Source of the DNA: Ovis canadensis
Taxonomy: Eukaryota > Chordata > Mammalia > Artiodactyla > Bovidae
Assembly (NCBI RefSeq): GCF_042477335.2
Contig: NC_091256.1
Location: forward strand, 49,307,001-49,371,000
Direction: 5' to 3'
Length of the DNA stretch: 64,000 nt
The translations under genes were made by a program, and so were the position numbers. Numbering within the stretch: the stretch's first letter is position 1; each line of letters starts with the position of its first letter. The notes beneath the pieces were generated by a model. That model was not told the DNA's origin and did no database searches. It worked only from the letters and a program-made list of their open reading frames with translations. Shown piece after piece: positions 35,901-43,542 of the stretch.

Positions 35901-37730
35901 CTTTAAACTCACCTCCCTGGACCCATTTTCCAAAATTCAATACCTAGGAGAATCTTTCCAAAAGGCAAACCTGATCAGGTCACTTCCCACAGCTTCCCAC
36001 CACCTTCAGAATGGAGCTCAAGCCACCTGGCACAGCTCCTTGACTTCTTAGGCTCACTTTCCCTCTCCAGCTTCCCCTCTTAACTGCCACCACCCCACCT
36101 CAGAGTCCATGGTGTAGTCTGGTGAATCCTGGACAACATCACACAGAACTCAATGTGAGTGGCACATGCTGGAGTTCAACAGCACAGCCTCCCTGACTGG
36201 TTTAACATGGGTCAGTGGCCAAAAGTTACATGTAAGAATCAATTACTAGAGAAAGCAATGATACTGATTCAAACCAACTGCTCAACCAACCTTTTATTTT
36301 CTAGGCTTATGTACCTTGCCCTCAGAGAGAACTATGATGGAAGACATTATCAAGAGGAATAAAAAAAGAATTGACATGTAAGGATTTTTTTTTAATTTTT
36401 TACATAGAACAGTATTGAACTGCTCACAAGAATCACCTAGCTGCTTCTTAAAAATGCAGATTCCTGGGACATAACCCAGACCAACTTAATCAAAATCTGG
36501 GTGAGACTGGAAATTCCTATTTTTGTGTTCTTCCAAGGTGATTCTTATATATGCTAGTTTAAGATCCAACTTCTTAAAAATAGTCATTTCACCAAACGAG
36601 AACATTTTTCCTTGACGTATTTTCATTTGCTTTGTATGATGCCTGTGTTAGATTCTATATCTTCTCACACTCTGTGGTAAAGAGGAAATGGGATGGGGCA
36701 CTGGTGGTGACAGTAGCCTGAGTATCTCTGGAAAGTTAGCTGGGGGAACTCCCATCAAAGCAAATTAGAAAGGAGTTGGTATGGAATGAAAGTCAAGGAT
36801 TTATACTTTGTGACACAGTAGAATCCCTAAGTGATCTTAAGGACCCATTAAGAATCCATTCCATACCCAAAATGCCATAGGTGATTAAGTACATTGGAAG
36901 GTTTACTCGGGGGCCTTATATCACATGTAGGGATTATCTTACTTTCAAGTTCTAAATTATCTATTATATGCCAACCAGAGTGCCAGATACTTTAATAATT
37001 TAACAAGAAAATATTAAGCATCTCTTCTGTGCAAGACATCGAGCTACACTTTCATCTGTAATCTGGTGAATCTTTGCAACAATCCTGACTAGTTTTACTT
37101 GCCAGAAGATTTGTAGCTGCTTGCTGAATACCAAATAATAATAATGGTTATAAACCCCATCACATTCCTAGAACTTCCACAAATTCATACTTATTTATTT
37201 TATATCCTACTCTCAATCTGGAATGTGGGTCTCCTGATGAAATAAACTAACACTTGCCACCAGAGTCATTCAAAACTCATTTATTCATTCATTCCTCTCT
37301 CCATTCTTTCAGCAGCTATTGAATACCTAATGTTCTTATATAACTTAGAATATTTTGTGACTCTGTCCTTTTTTCTACATTAAGGTTTGGAGAGAGCAAT
37401 AGCCAGATACTGCAGACCAATTACATCGAATACTTGGACGAGCTCGCTGTAGAGATAGGTGTGAAGCCAAACATCCTTTCTCTCTTGCTAAAAGATCCTA
37501 AACTGGCTGTGAAACTCTATTTTGGGCCATGCAACTCCTATCAGTATCGCCTGGTTGGGCCTGGGCAGTGGAATGGAGCCAGGAATGCCATCGTCACCCA
37601 GAAACGAAGGATACTGAAGCCTTTAAAGACACGGGCTATCAAAACCTCATCAACTTTCCCAGTTTCCTTCCTATTGAAAATCCTGGGGCTTCTTGCTGTG
37701 GTGGTGGCCTTTTTTTCCCAACTTCAGTGA
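17803..37730 (+). CDS. FMO2: FMO2, flavin-containing monooxygenase 2, exons 3-9 (5' partial)
   Basis: Joined coding exons 17803-17991, 20602-20764, 27490-27632, 31655-31854, 33091-33443, 36305-36377 and 37385-37730 give one uninterrupted frame of 488 residues plus stop. With the usual 44-residue exon 2 the protein would be 532 residues (family about 535). FMOs are ER-membrane flavoenzymes that use NADPH and O2 to oxygenate nucleophilic N and S atoms; FMO2 is the lung-dominant form. Seen: the FMO signature FxGxxxHxxxY (about residues 166-176), the NADPH-site stretch GIGNSASD (191-198), FATGY (327-331), and a hydrophobic C-terminal anchor. All introns are GT-AG. The protein tracks mammalian FMO2 as I recall it, for example in the exon 3 segment [16 protein letters not shown] and in [19 protein letters not shown]. 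Oddities are an Ala in the NADPH motif, one codon missing after FATGY, and an early TGA. Exon 2 is not in the window. Confidence 0.95.
18020..18172 (-). mobile_element. Bov-A SINE just after FMO2 exon 3
   Basis: Reverse Bov-A with a (CTA)n/(CTG)n-type tail. Near-perfect 12-bp duplications AACAG(A/C)ACGATA lie at 18020-18031 and 18161-18172, the first about 30 bp beyond the exon 3 donor. Confidence 0.9.
18173..19544. other. FMO2 intron 3, unassigned
   Basis: No gene, RNA or clear repeat recognised. AT-rich unique sequence. Confidence 0.5.
19545..19662 (+). mobile_element. CHR SINE 3' part with poly(A)
   Basis: CAACTACTGAGCCCACGTGC, CCTGTGCTCTGCAAGAGAAG and a 17-A tail at 19645-19661. The tRNA head is missing. 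Confidence 0.8.
19788..20124 (+). mobile_element. CHR SINE, long form
   Basis: GACTTCCTTGGTGGCACAGT head, then GGTTTGATCCCTGGTCCAAG, repeated TACTGAGCCTGTGTG units and an A-rich tail at 20111-20124. Confidence 0.85.
20602..20764 (+). CDS. FMO2: FMO2 exon 4
   Basis: 163 nt, from [12 protein letters not shown] to LPLESFPG, ending in phase 1 (first base of a Gly codon). The acceptor is tttgattccag; the donor is CAG|gtgagg. It contributes the middle of the FAD domain. The CNGHH segment (CSGHH in human FMO2 as I recall it) has Asn in place of Ser or Thr. Confidence 0.95.
20765..21527. other. FMO2 intron 4, start: Bov-A scrap and MER5-like element
   Basis: 21079-21143 is a Bov-A scrap (CTGCAGTCCATGGGGTTGCA). 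21370-21520 resembles an old MER5-type element (ACCACCTGAGGAGGTTTTAA). The rest is unassigned. Confidence 0.5.
21528..24868. mobile_element. MER5-type hAT element split by an L1
   Basis: The left part carries ACAGAATCACCTGGAGGAC and the right part GGCTCCACCCCTAGCATTTC to CAACACTTTGAGAACTC. Removing the L1 rejoins them. The 8-bp direct repeat GATCTAAA at 21528-21535 and 24861-24868 fits an hAT target duplication. Confidence 0.7.
21563..24733 (-). mobile_element. L1 retrotransposon, 3.1 kb, antisense in FMO2 intron 4
   Basis: Body 21576-24720, 5'-truncated inside ORF2, with the tail as T-runs at the left. A perfect 13-bp target duplication TGGAGGACTTTTA flanks it at 21563-21575 and 24721-24733. 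Minus-strand ORF2 from 24477 down carries the RT core: [36 protein letters not shown] and the catalytic FADD. One frameshift near 23.30-23.34 kb and one Trp-to-TGA change at 22700-22702 break the frame. After the TGA the same frame runs on to 21911 with the C-terminal Cys-rich [20 protein letters not shown] segment. Few lesions over 3 kb imply a fairly young insertion. Confidence 0.96.
24859..25014 (+). mobile_element. Bov-A SINE with 12-bp duplications and an extra tandem copy
   Basis: Bov-A core at about 24887-25002. TGATCTAAAGGC flanks it at 24874-24885 and 25003-25014. A further copy at 24860-24871 forms a perfect 14-bp tandem (ATGATCTAAAGGCG twice, 24859-24886). Confidence 0.88.
25015..25638 (+). 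mobile_element. L1 ORF2 end and 3' UTR (first of two)
   Basis: Clear L1 from about 25106 (ATCGACAGATGAATGG, AATATTACTCAGCCATAAAA) into a purine-rich 3' UTR. 25015-25105 is diverged or unassigned. A SINE interrupts its last bases. Confidence 0.85.
25639..25789 (-). mobile_element. Bov-A SINE with 9-bp target-site duplication
   Basis: Reverse Bov-A starting with CTGCTGCTGCTGCTAAATCA. AATTATCCT flanks it at 25639-25647 and 25781-25789. It sits inside the L1 tail, which ends in T/A runs at 25790-25816. Confidence 0.92.
25814..26753 (+). mobile_element. L1 ORF2 end and 3' UTR (second of two)
   Basis: CTCCAAAGAAGACATACAGA through AATGAGATATCACCTCACAC and TAGATGCCCATCGACAGATG to a 3' UTR ending in an A-rich tail. 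AAAGGCTC lies at both junctions (25814-25821, 26746-26753). Confidence 0.9.
26754..27101. other. FMO2 intron 4, unassigned
   Basis: AT-rich sequence with nothing recognised. Confidence 0.5.
27102..27299 (+). mobile_element. Bov-tA SINE, 190 bp before FMO2 exon 5
   Basis: GGGCTTCCCTGGTGGTTCAG head, GGGTTCAATCCCTGGGTTGG box, and a Bov-A body ending TTTCACTTCACTTCAC. Confidence 0.92.
27490..27632 (+). CDS. FMO2: FMO2 exon 5 (FMO signature and NADPH motif)
   Basis: 143 nt; the split Gly codon is completed across the intron, then [14 protein letters not shown] gives the FMO signature FxGxxxHxxxY. The beta-strand and turn [17 protein letters not shown] is the NADPH-binding Rossmann fingerprint, where the usual third Gly of GxGxxG is Ala (GCC, 27591-27593). 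The acceptor is accccaaag; the donor is CAG|gtaaga. An in-frame stop lies not far into the intron, so the exon end rests on the splice site and family phase. Confidence 0.95.
27633..28459. other. FMO2 intron 5, MIR remnant and unassigned sequence
   Basis: 27795-27885 resembles a forward MIR (CAGCTGTGTAACCTAAAGCA). The rest is unassigned. Confidence 0.5.
28460..28674 (-). mobile_element. Bov-tA SINE
   Basis: Reverse full-length element from TTGAGTCATTTAGTCGTATT to GAGCCACCAAGGAAGCCCC, moderately diverged. Confidence 0.88.
28675..29180. other. FMO2 intron 5, unassigned
   Basis: Nothing recognised in this interval. Confidence 0.5.
29181..29594 (-). mobile_element. Short L1 insertion with a 48-bp 3' transduction
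   Basis: The 13-bp duplication TAGATTCAGTATT flanks the insert (29181-29193, 29582-29594). On the minus strand: about 320 bp of L1 3' end (29259-29581), an A-run (29249-29258), 48 bp of non-L1 sequence (29201-29248), then a second A-run (29194-29200). The extra segment holds AATAAA (minus strand, 29219-29214) 13 nt before the terminal A-run, as expected for read-through to a downstream poly(A) site at the source locus. Confidence 0.9.
29595..30146. other. FMO2 intron 5, unassigned
   Basis: Nothing recognised in this interval. Confidence 0.5.
30147..30353 (-). mobile_element. Bov-tA SINE
   Basis: TTCACTCAGTCATGTCCAAC to CTGAGCCACCACGGAAGCCC, a reverse full-length element. Confidence 0.9.
30354..31142. 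other. FMO2 intron 5, MIR element
   Basis: A well-preserved reverse MIR lies at about 30680-30890 (CAGAGACACAGAGAGGTTGA, GGGAATCAAACCCAGGTAGT). The remainder is unassigned. Confidence 0.65.
31143..31325 (+). mobile_element. (CA)n run and L1 3' tail
   Basis: A short CA dinucleotide run at about 31143-31160, then an L1 3' end (TACTGTACAGCACAGGGAAA, AATAACCTATATGGGAGAAG). Confidence 0.75.
31655..31854 (+). CDS. FMO2: FMO2 exon 6
   Basis: 200 nt, [20 protein letters not shown] through [11 protein letters not shown] plus two bases of a Lys codon. The acceptor is tttttgctcaccag; the donor gtagag at 31855 is a weaker match to consensus. If unspliced, the frame would meet TAG at 31856-31858, but that TAG lies within the donor and is not in the mRNA. 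The Lys codon (AA|A) is completed in exon 7. Confidence 0.94.
31855..33090. other. FMO2 intron 6, unassigned
   Basis: Unique-looking sequence with a poly(A) run near 32387-32397 and a poly(T) run near 32478-32489. No repeat family recognised. Confidence 0.5.
33091..33443 (+). CDS. FMO2: FMO2 exon 7 (FATGY exon)
   Basis: 353 nt, [20 protein letters not shown] to [10 protein letters not shown] plus one base of Gly. FATGY, a conserved FMO motif linking the FAD and NADPH domains, is at about residues 327-331. The exon is 3 nt shorter than the 356 nt I expect for FMO2: [11 protein letters not shown] lacks a Ser that other family members carry between Asp and Leu/Val. The acceptor is gcgtgtttcag; the donor AAAG|gtaagt is near-consensus. 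Confidence 0.95.
33444..34369. other. FMO2 intron 7, unassigned
   Basis: No repeat or gene recognised. The stretch near 33990-34130 (CTGTGCTGGAACTTGGTGGC) could be an old MIR/L2 scrap. Confidence 0.45.
34370..34666 (+). mobile_element. Bov-A2 dimeric SINE with target-site duplication
   Basis: Two Bov-A units and a (AGC)n tail. AACAAG(T/C)TT flanks at 34370-34378 and 34658-34666. Confidence 0.92.
34705..34910 (-). mobile_element. Bov-tA SINE
   Basis: TATTTAGTCTCTAAGTCATG to TTTGCTGCTGAGCCACCTGA, a reverse full-length element. Confidence 0.9.
34911..35453. other. FMO2 intron 7, unassigned
   Basis: Nothing recognised in this interval. Confidence 0.5.
35454..35727 (-). mobile_element. Bov-tA SINE plus a second SINE scrap
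   Basis: Reverse Bov-tA at 35454-35655, then a second reverse Bov-A start (AGTGTTAGTTGCTCAGCCAT) at about 35668-35727. Confidence 0.85.
35780..36110 (+). mobile_element. L2-like LINE remnant
   Basis: CTGATCAGGTCACTTCCCAC, then CACCTTCAGAATGGAGCTCA and CTCCTTGACTTCTTAGGC follow the order of L2 3' consensus. Ancient and diverged. Confidence 0.55.
36305..36377 (+). CDS. FMO2: FMO2 exon 8 (73-nt micro-exon)
   Basis: 73 nt coding [23 protein letters not shown] with a split codon at each end. The acceptor is ccttttattttctag; the donor is AT|gtaagg. The frame through this exon comes from joining exons 7 and 9 and differs from the longest open frame over the same bases. Length and both phases match the 73-nt exon 8 of mammalian FMOs. 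Confidence 0.93.
36378..37384. other. FMO2 intron 8 with MER5-type element
   Basis: 36425-36575 is MER5-like (AGAATCACCTAGCTGCTTCT, AAAATGCAGATTCCTGGGAC). The rest is unassigned. Confidence 0.6.
37385..37730 (+). CDS. FMO2: FMO2 exon 9 (last coding exon, membrane anchor, stop)
   Basis: 346 nt, [20 protein letters not shown] through FFSQLQ and TGA (37728-37730). The [18 protein letters not shown] core is conserved. Gln 471 (CAG, 37542-37544) corresponds by alignment to the Gln472 that is a stop in the common human FMO2*2 allele; here it is intact. The end [17 protein letters not shown] is the hydrophobic ER tail. The chain ends after QLQ, where primate FMO2 continues with Trp-Ser as I recall it. 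Confidence 0.95.
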
Positions 37731-38025
37731 TTTTAATCTATCAGCATAATGCTTTAAGTTTTAATGGCAGTCAGTACCTCTTAAAGAAAAAAAAAGAAAA
37801 AATATTAAATCTAAAGTCTAAATTTTAGAGTTGGAAAGAACACAGAGAAAGAGTTAGAAGAATTAGGCGTAAAATGTATAAAACCAAAATTGTGGCATGA
37901 AATTTCTTTGCCATCCATCCTTCCCTCAAGCTCACCAGACTCTCCAAAAAAAAAAAAATCAATATAGTAACACTGGCTGAATAGTGCTGCCAAGCCTGAA
38001 TAAAGGAGAGCCATATGGAAAAACA
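37731..38025 (+). other. FMO2: FMO2 proximal 3' UTR with a candidate poly(A) signal
   Basis: Non-repetitive A-rich sequence follows the stop. AATAAA at 37999-38004 is the first canonical polyadenylation hexamer. Further AATAAA hexamers occur farther on (for example near 39.04 and 40.87 kb), so a longer 3' UTR is possible. The actual cleavage site cannot be seen from the sequence. Confidence 0.5.
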
Positions 38026-38332
38026 GTAGAATTACACAGAATGAAAAGCACCCATGGTTTAAATTATTGGAAAATTTAAATCGTGGGTAAATATTTAAAT
38101 TTCTGCATGTTGTTCTTGATAGTCCTCTTAGCCAAACTTTATTTGGTCACAAAGTTCTCAAATGTTAAGTCAGGCTCCATTTGCTTCATGGAGAATCACT
38201 CAAAAATACTGGAGGAAAAAAAAGAATGAGAAGATAGACTTAGAAAACAGCAACATTCGGACAGGTTTTTAGGGCCTCACATTAAAAGCTGAGCAAATAG
38301 CCACTTTTCTTATATTTGTCTTATATTTTTGA
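38026..38332. other. Sequence downstream of FMO2, unassigned
   Basis: No repeat recognised. It could belong to a longer FMO2 3' UTR if the first poly(A) signal is skipped. Confidence 0.4.
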
Positions 38333-38506
38333 AGGGCTTCCCTGGTGGCTCAGGCAGTAAAAAATTTGCCTGCAATGCAGGAGACCTGGGTTTGATCCCC
38401 AGTATTCTTGCCTGGAGAATTCCATGGACAGAGGAGCCTGGCAGGCTACAGTCCATGGAGTTACAAAGAACTGGACACAAGTGAGTGACTAACACTTTCA
38501 CTTCAC
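38333..38506 (+). mobile_element. Bov-tA SINE with internal deletion
   Basis: The head runs to GTTTGATCCCCAG and then jumps straight to TATTCTTGCCTGGAGAATTC, losing the usual junction. Near-identical TATATTTTTGA/TATATTCTGA repeats lie at 38322-38332 and 38507-38516. Confidence 0.88.
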
Positions 38507-38516
38507 TATATTCTGA

Positions 38517-39789
38517 TAGAGACACTGCTGTAAAATTAAAAATAAGCATACTATAATAGATGGATAGATGTATTTATAATATTACTATACATATGTATTT
38601 ACCATATATGTATTGAGAGACTACTTATCATATACCAATGTGCACATTGTGTGTATTATTTCATTTAATTCTCATGACAATTGTGTGAGATGGGTGCAGC
38701 TCTTGTACCCATTTTACAGGCTATGAAACAGACTCAAGTTAGGTAACATGCCCAGGCCCATCCATCTTGTGATGGAGCTGGAACTGGAACTCAGGCTTGC
38801 CTGACTCCAGAACTGAATATCATAACCTTGCCCCATAATACTTATTTACAAAAACCTCTACTATTAACAAAAATACTTACTAAAGTTCTATTTATAATCA
38901 CATATGTATTACTTCTGTAGGTCCTTTACATAGAAAACAATACTCTTCTCACAAATAAGATCTGATTAATTTTATTTATAATATTTGGGTTATATTTTAG
39001 CTAGGTCTAACATTTGTTTGAAGGAATTTACAACAAAATAAATGCTTATATAATAACATTAAAGATAATCATTTACATTTTCAAAAAACAAGTGTTAAGG
39101 GGAAAAAAGTATATTTCCCAAGTAGATGAAAAGTATTGTAATGATTGGACCTTGTATTTAGCTCTAACCAACAAATAACCAAGGCAAAAAGCAAAACAGT
39201 ATGTAATCTTTGTCATCTGATAAAAGCAAGCATACCAGCTTGTTAGGAGAGACAGACATTTGCTTAGAACTGAACTTCAAAAATGTCACAAGCAATTCAA
39301 TGTCAATAGATATTGAGCAACATAATAGATAAACATCTGGTTATAAAACATTCATCACAGCCGTTTTTTCTACAAATTGTACTTTGGGAGATTAAACCAT
39401 GCCACAAGCCCAGGACAAGACCTTCAAAGATAGCGGAAAGGTCAGAGATTCAAGATTTAGACAAATTTCTCCTTTTATTCCTCCAAAGCCTTTGGGGTCA
39501 TCACTCGTCACTTGGCCTAGATTTCTCTCTCAAGTGCCCAGAACAGGGTGATGGCAATCCTGTCAGTGGAACCTCTTTAAAGGCTATTGAAATGATACCA
39601 GCCTTTAAATACAGGTGTTTGTGTTTTTGTTTTTTTTTTTTTCATTGCTCCTACAAGAAGATTCCTTTGAAAAAGTGTATATGGTATATATACTTAGTTA
39701 TCAATTAAAAACCAATTACCTTGCTAATTATTAAAAATCATTTACAAGTCATTATATTAGTAATAATAATAGAATGGGATTTATCAAGG
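38517..39789. other. Downstream of FMO2: MIR and unassigned sequence
   Basis: Reverse MIR at about 38640-38830 (CATTTTACAGGCTATGAAAC, GGAACTCAGGCTTGCCTGAC). No coding signal seen beyond it. Confidence 0.6.
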
Positions 39790-40022
39790 CTTTATAACAA
39801 GAGTAGGCAAACTACTGCCTGTAGGTCAAAACCAGCCCACTACTTGTATCTGTAAATGAAGTTTCACCGGAACACAGCCATTCCTTTTCACTGATTGTGG
39901 CTGCTTTGAAGCTGTAATGACAGCGTTGAGTAGTTGCTAACAAAAACAGTATGGCTCACAAAGCTTAAAATATTTACAGAAAGTTTGTAAAGACAGAAAG
40001 CTTGCCAGTCCCTGCTTTGTAA
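39790..40022. mobile_element. hAT-type non-autonomous DNA transposon
   Basis: Starts CAAGAGTAGGCAAACTACTG and ends GCCAGTCCCTG, so the ends are diverged inverted repeats. CTTTATAA and CTTTGTAA at 39790-39797 and 40015-40022 fit an 8-bp hAT target duplication. The family name is not assigned. Confidence 0.7.
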
Positions 40023-40950
40023 TGTGCAAAGCTTTGCCCTAATTGTTTTTTCATAACTCACTCATCATTACCACTACCCAGTGAAATGACTATGGTTATT
40101 ATTCTATTTCTATAGTGGAAGATTGAGAATCAATTGTCAGGTCGATGCTGAATCAGTGGGGTGGTGGGGGGGTGTGGTGGAATAATGCCATTAGGACAAA
40201 ATTGTTATTCAATTTACATTCTTGAAAATGTTTAGAAAGAAGATGATCACTTGAAATCATTCCAAGTATTCTGATATATTTTTTAAACATAAATAGTTCA
40301 CATCCAGAGCCTGAGATTGATTAAGGAAGACTCATTCAAGTCTGTTCCTTTGCCTCCATACATCCTCAAACATGAAAGTATCCTAGATAAACAAACCATC
40401 TAGGATAGTTTGTTCCAAACCATGATCCACAGAGACATTTTCTGCATCAGAATATCTCAGAGAGTTTTTAGAAGTGCAGATTCCTGAATAAAATGTAACT
40501 ATAATTCAGACCTGCTGGATTAGAATCTCCACTGCAATCTACAGTCTTGATAAATTCTCTGGAGGATTCTTGTGCACATTAAATCTTGGAAATATTGGTT
40601 TGAGGCTTCTCAAAAAAACACTGCTTTCAGAGATTAGTCTATGAATTTTTCCACTCCTAAGGCCCAAATTCCTCCTTAGACTCAGTCTTACAATTTCTTG
40701 CTGTACAATGTTTGTTCTCCTGAGAAGGATGTTAGCTAGCTACCATCTTCTTGCAAAATCTCTTCCTATGATGGTTCCCTTTTACTAACTTTTGATTTTA
40801 ACTATTCTTCTCCAGATGATTGGTCCTTGAATTTCCACTCTCAAAGCCAAATGTGTTGTATTTGCATAAAAATAAAGATATTTTAAAAATAAAACAATTG
40901 GACCATCATATGTAGCAACATTCCAAGTAATAAAGATTTTCAAAGCTTAA
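40023..40950. other. Intergenic, MER5-like remnant and unassigned sequence
   Basis: About 40405-40600 resembles MER5 (AAGTGCAGATTCCTGAATAA, TAGAATCTCCACTGCAATC). The rest is unassigned. Confidence 0.5.
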
Positions 40951-41520
40951 TTGTACCCCAATGTTCATCGCAGCACTGTTTATAATAGCCAGGACATGGA
41001 AACAACCTAGATGCCCATCAGCAGATGAATGGATAAGAAAGCTGTGGTACATATACACAATGGAGTATTACTCAGCCGTTAAAAAGAATTCATTTGAATC
41101 AGTTCTGATGAGATGGATGAAACTGGAGCCAATTATACAGAGTGAAGTAAGCCAGAAAGAAAAACACCAATGCAGTATACTAACACATATATATGGAATT
41201 TAGGAAGATGGCAATGACGACCCTGTATGCAAGACAGGAAAAAAGACACAGATGTGTATAACAGACTTTTGGACTCAGAGGGAGAGGGAGAGGGTGGGAT
41301 GATTTGGGAGAATGGGAATTCTAACATGTATACTATCATGTAAGAATTGAATCGCCAGTCCATGTCTGACGTAGGGTGCAGCATGCTTGGGGCTGGTGCA
41401 TGGGGATGACCCAGAGAGATGTTGTGGGGAGGGAGGTGGGAGGGGGGGTCATGTTTGGGAACGCATGTAAGAATTAAAGATTTTAAAATTAAAAAATAAA
41501 TAAATAAATAAATTTTTAAA
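40951..41520 (+). mobile_element. L1 3' end, young-looking, sense
   Basis: 5'-truncated at TGTACCCCAATGTTCATCGC. The last about 80 codons of ORF2 are open (41203 end, [20 protein letters not shown]), followed by the 3' UTR with GAGGGAGAGGGAGAGG and a patterned A-rich tail. No clear target duplication found. Confidence 0.92.
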
Positions 41521-41755
41521 AAAAGAATTATAATCCAGCAGTCACATTATAATGAGGATGGCAAAAGAAGATTCTTCTTTATAACTGGTCTTTCATCCTG
41601 GAAGATGTTGCTGCTGGCCTGCAACACCTTGTACAGAACTTTTGGCTATTTCCCAAGAGGGAGAATATGTTTACACACAACATACCTCACTTTCTGGTCC
41701 AGTCTGCCTTATGACCAGATCATGGATCAATGAGGTTAAAACAAAAGCTCCTGAG
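41521..41755. other. Intergenic, unassigned
   Basis: Nothing recognised in this interval. Confidence 0.5.
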
Positions 41756-42060
41756 ATTGTTGTTGTTCAGTTGCCAAGTCATGTCCAATTCTTCAAGACC
41801 CCATGGACTGCAGCATGCCAGGCTTCCCTTTCCCTCACCGTCTCCCAAAGTTTGCCCAAGTTCATGTCCATTGCATCGTTGATGCCTTCCAGCCATCTCA
41901 TCCTCCATTGCCCACTTCTCCTTCTGCCTTCAATCTTTCCCAGCATCAGGGTCTTTTCCAATGGGTCAGCTGTTCACATCAGGTGGCGAGAGTATTGGAG
42001 TTCAGCTTCAGCATCAGTCCTTCCAACGAATACTCAGGGTTGATTTCCTGTAAGATTGAT
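41756..42060 (-). mobile_element. BovB 3' fragment, older subfamily
   Basis: Reverse BovB end, starting TTGTTGTTCAGTTGCCAAGT rather than the AGTTCAGTTCAG of the younger copies. It encodes [20 protein letters not shown] on the minus strand. Confidence 0.85.
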
Positions 42061-43252
42061 TTTAAGATTCTAATCTCTAATCCTGAGATTAGATTCTACT
42101 TAATTCAGGTTGGGTGCTAGAATGAGATTAAATATGCAAGGGTTTTATTAAGGAAAATGACTGCATGAGAGGAAAGAGAGAGAGCTGTGCAAGAAAAGGC
42201 TGAAAGAGTCACTGAACAGCAATGCAAGTCTGACCCTGAATGAAGGAGAGAGGGAAGATGGGTGGATAGAAACATCATAGACTGTTGCGCAGTCTAAAGA
42301 AGAATTGGCGGAGCCACTGGGGACACTTCAAGCCATCAGAGAAGCCCTGACTCTCCTGTGAATGAAATGCTTCAGTCTCTGTGCTGTCATCACTGACTGA
42401 AAGCAGCTCATGGGGAAAGTGACCTGAGTGCAGCAATGCATCTCAAGTACAGTAGCTAACACCCTTGGTTAATCACATTCCCTATTGTGAAATATCTATA
42501 AAACGCATTCTCATGGTTACCATAGTTTCATAATATTATTTTTATATTCTTTACTTGGTGGAATCAGCGTTTTTAGATTAATTTACCTAGTTAGTCATCA
42601 GTTTCTTCCACAACCAATTCTGAGATATTAGTGTCCCTTCCCCTTGCCCCAAAACTTCCAGTCCCTAAAAGCCAAGACTCAAAGGTATTTGTGAGCGTAC
42701 CAACAAGGAGACGCTATGGAGTTCTCCTTTCCTGCTGACACCTTACTCCTTTCCTCAGAAACCTTCAGTGGCTCTCCATCATTTTTTATTCAGAATTCCC
42801 CACACCAGCTGTCGCTTCCCTTCCCAGCATTCCTCCCACTGTGATGTCTTCACACCTCCCTTCACACCTTGCCTCACTTGCTGCCCTTTCTCCACGCTAT
42901 CTACTCTTGCCTCCCCAAGACTCTAATAAGATCCTGTCCTTCCTACAGTGCCAGGTCAAATGCTTTCCCCAGTCCCTCCGGCCAGAATATATCTCCTCCC
43001 CCTCTGTGTTCCCAAACCACTTTGTTTCAATCTTGCAATAGTGTTTACACTCCTGCCTTCTATTAGGTTACTTCTGTAGCTCCTAAAGAAGTCACCTCAG
43101 TTTTCTGAGACTGAGTTTTCTCAACTGAGCAGAGAAAAGGGGTCAGATGATCACTAATTCCCAGTAAGTATAATATTCTATGGTTTTAACATAATTCGTT
43201 AACTGTCAATTTTTTTAATAATGGTTAAATAGAATGCCTTTTGTAGTTCACT
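42061..43252. other. Intergenic: L2-like remnant and unassigned sequence
   Basis: 42690-43080 resembles L2 3' sequence (CAGAAACCTTCAGTGGCTCT, CAGTGCCAGGTCAAATGC). 42061-42690 is unassigned. Confidence 0.5.
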
Positions 43253-43542
43253 AGCACTAACAGCATGGCACCCCACTCCAGTACTCTTGCCTGGAGAATC
43301 CCATGGATGGAGGAGCCTGGTGGGCTGCAGTCCATGGGGTCGCTAAGAGTCGGACGCGACTGAGCGACTTCACTCTCACTTTTCACTTTCATGCATTGGA
43401 GAAGGAAATGGCAACCCACTCCAGTATTCTTGTCTGGAGAATCCCAGGGACAGAGGAGCTTGTTGGGCTGCCGTCTATGGGGTCGCACAGAGTTGAACAC
43501 GACTGAAACGACTTAGCAGCAGCAGCAGCAGCACAAACAGCA
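43253..43542 (+). mobile_element. Bov-A2 dimeric SINE with 13-bp duplication
   Basis: Little-diverged two-unit element ending in (AGC)n. AGCAC(T/A)AACAGCA flanks it at 43253-43265 and 43530-43542. Confidence 0.93.

Noticed and set aside
17803-37730. Assignment of the first gene to FMO3, FMO4, FMO5 or the FMO6 pseudogene
   Set aside because: The segments [40 protein letters not shown] and [13 protein letters not shown] follow FMO2 as I recall it, and the frame is open throughout.
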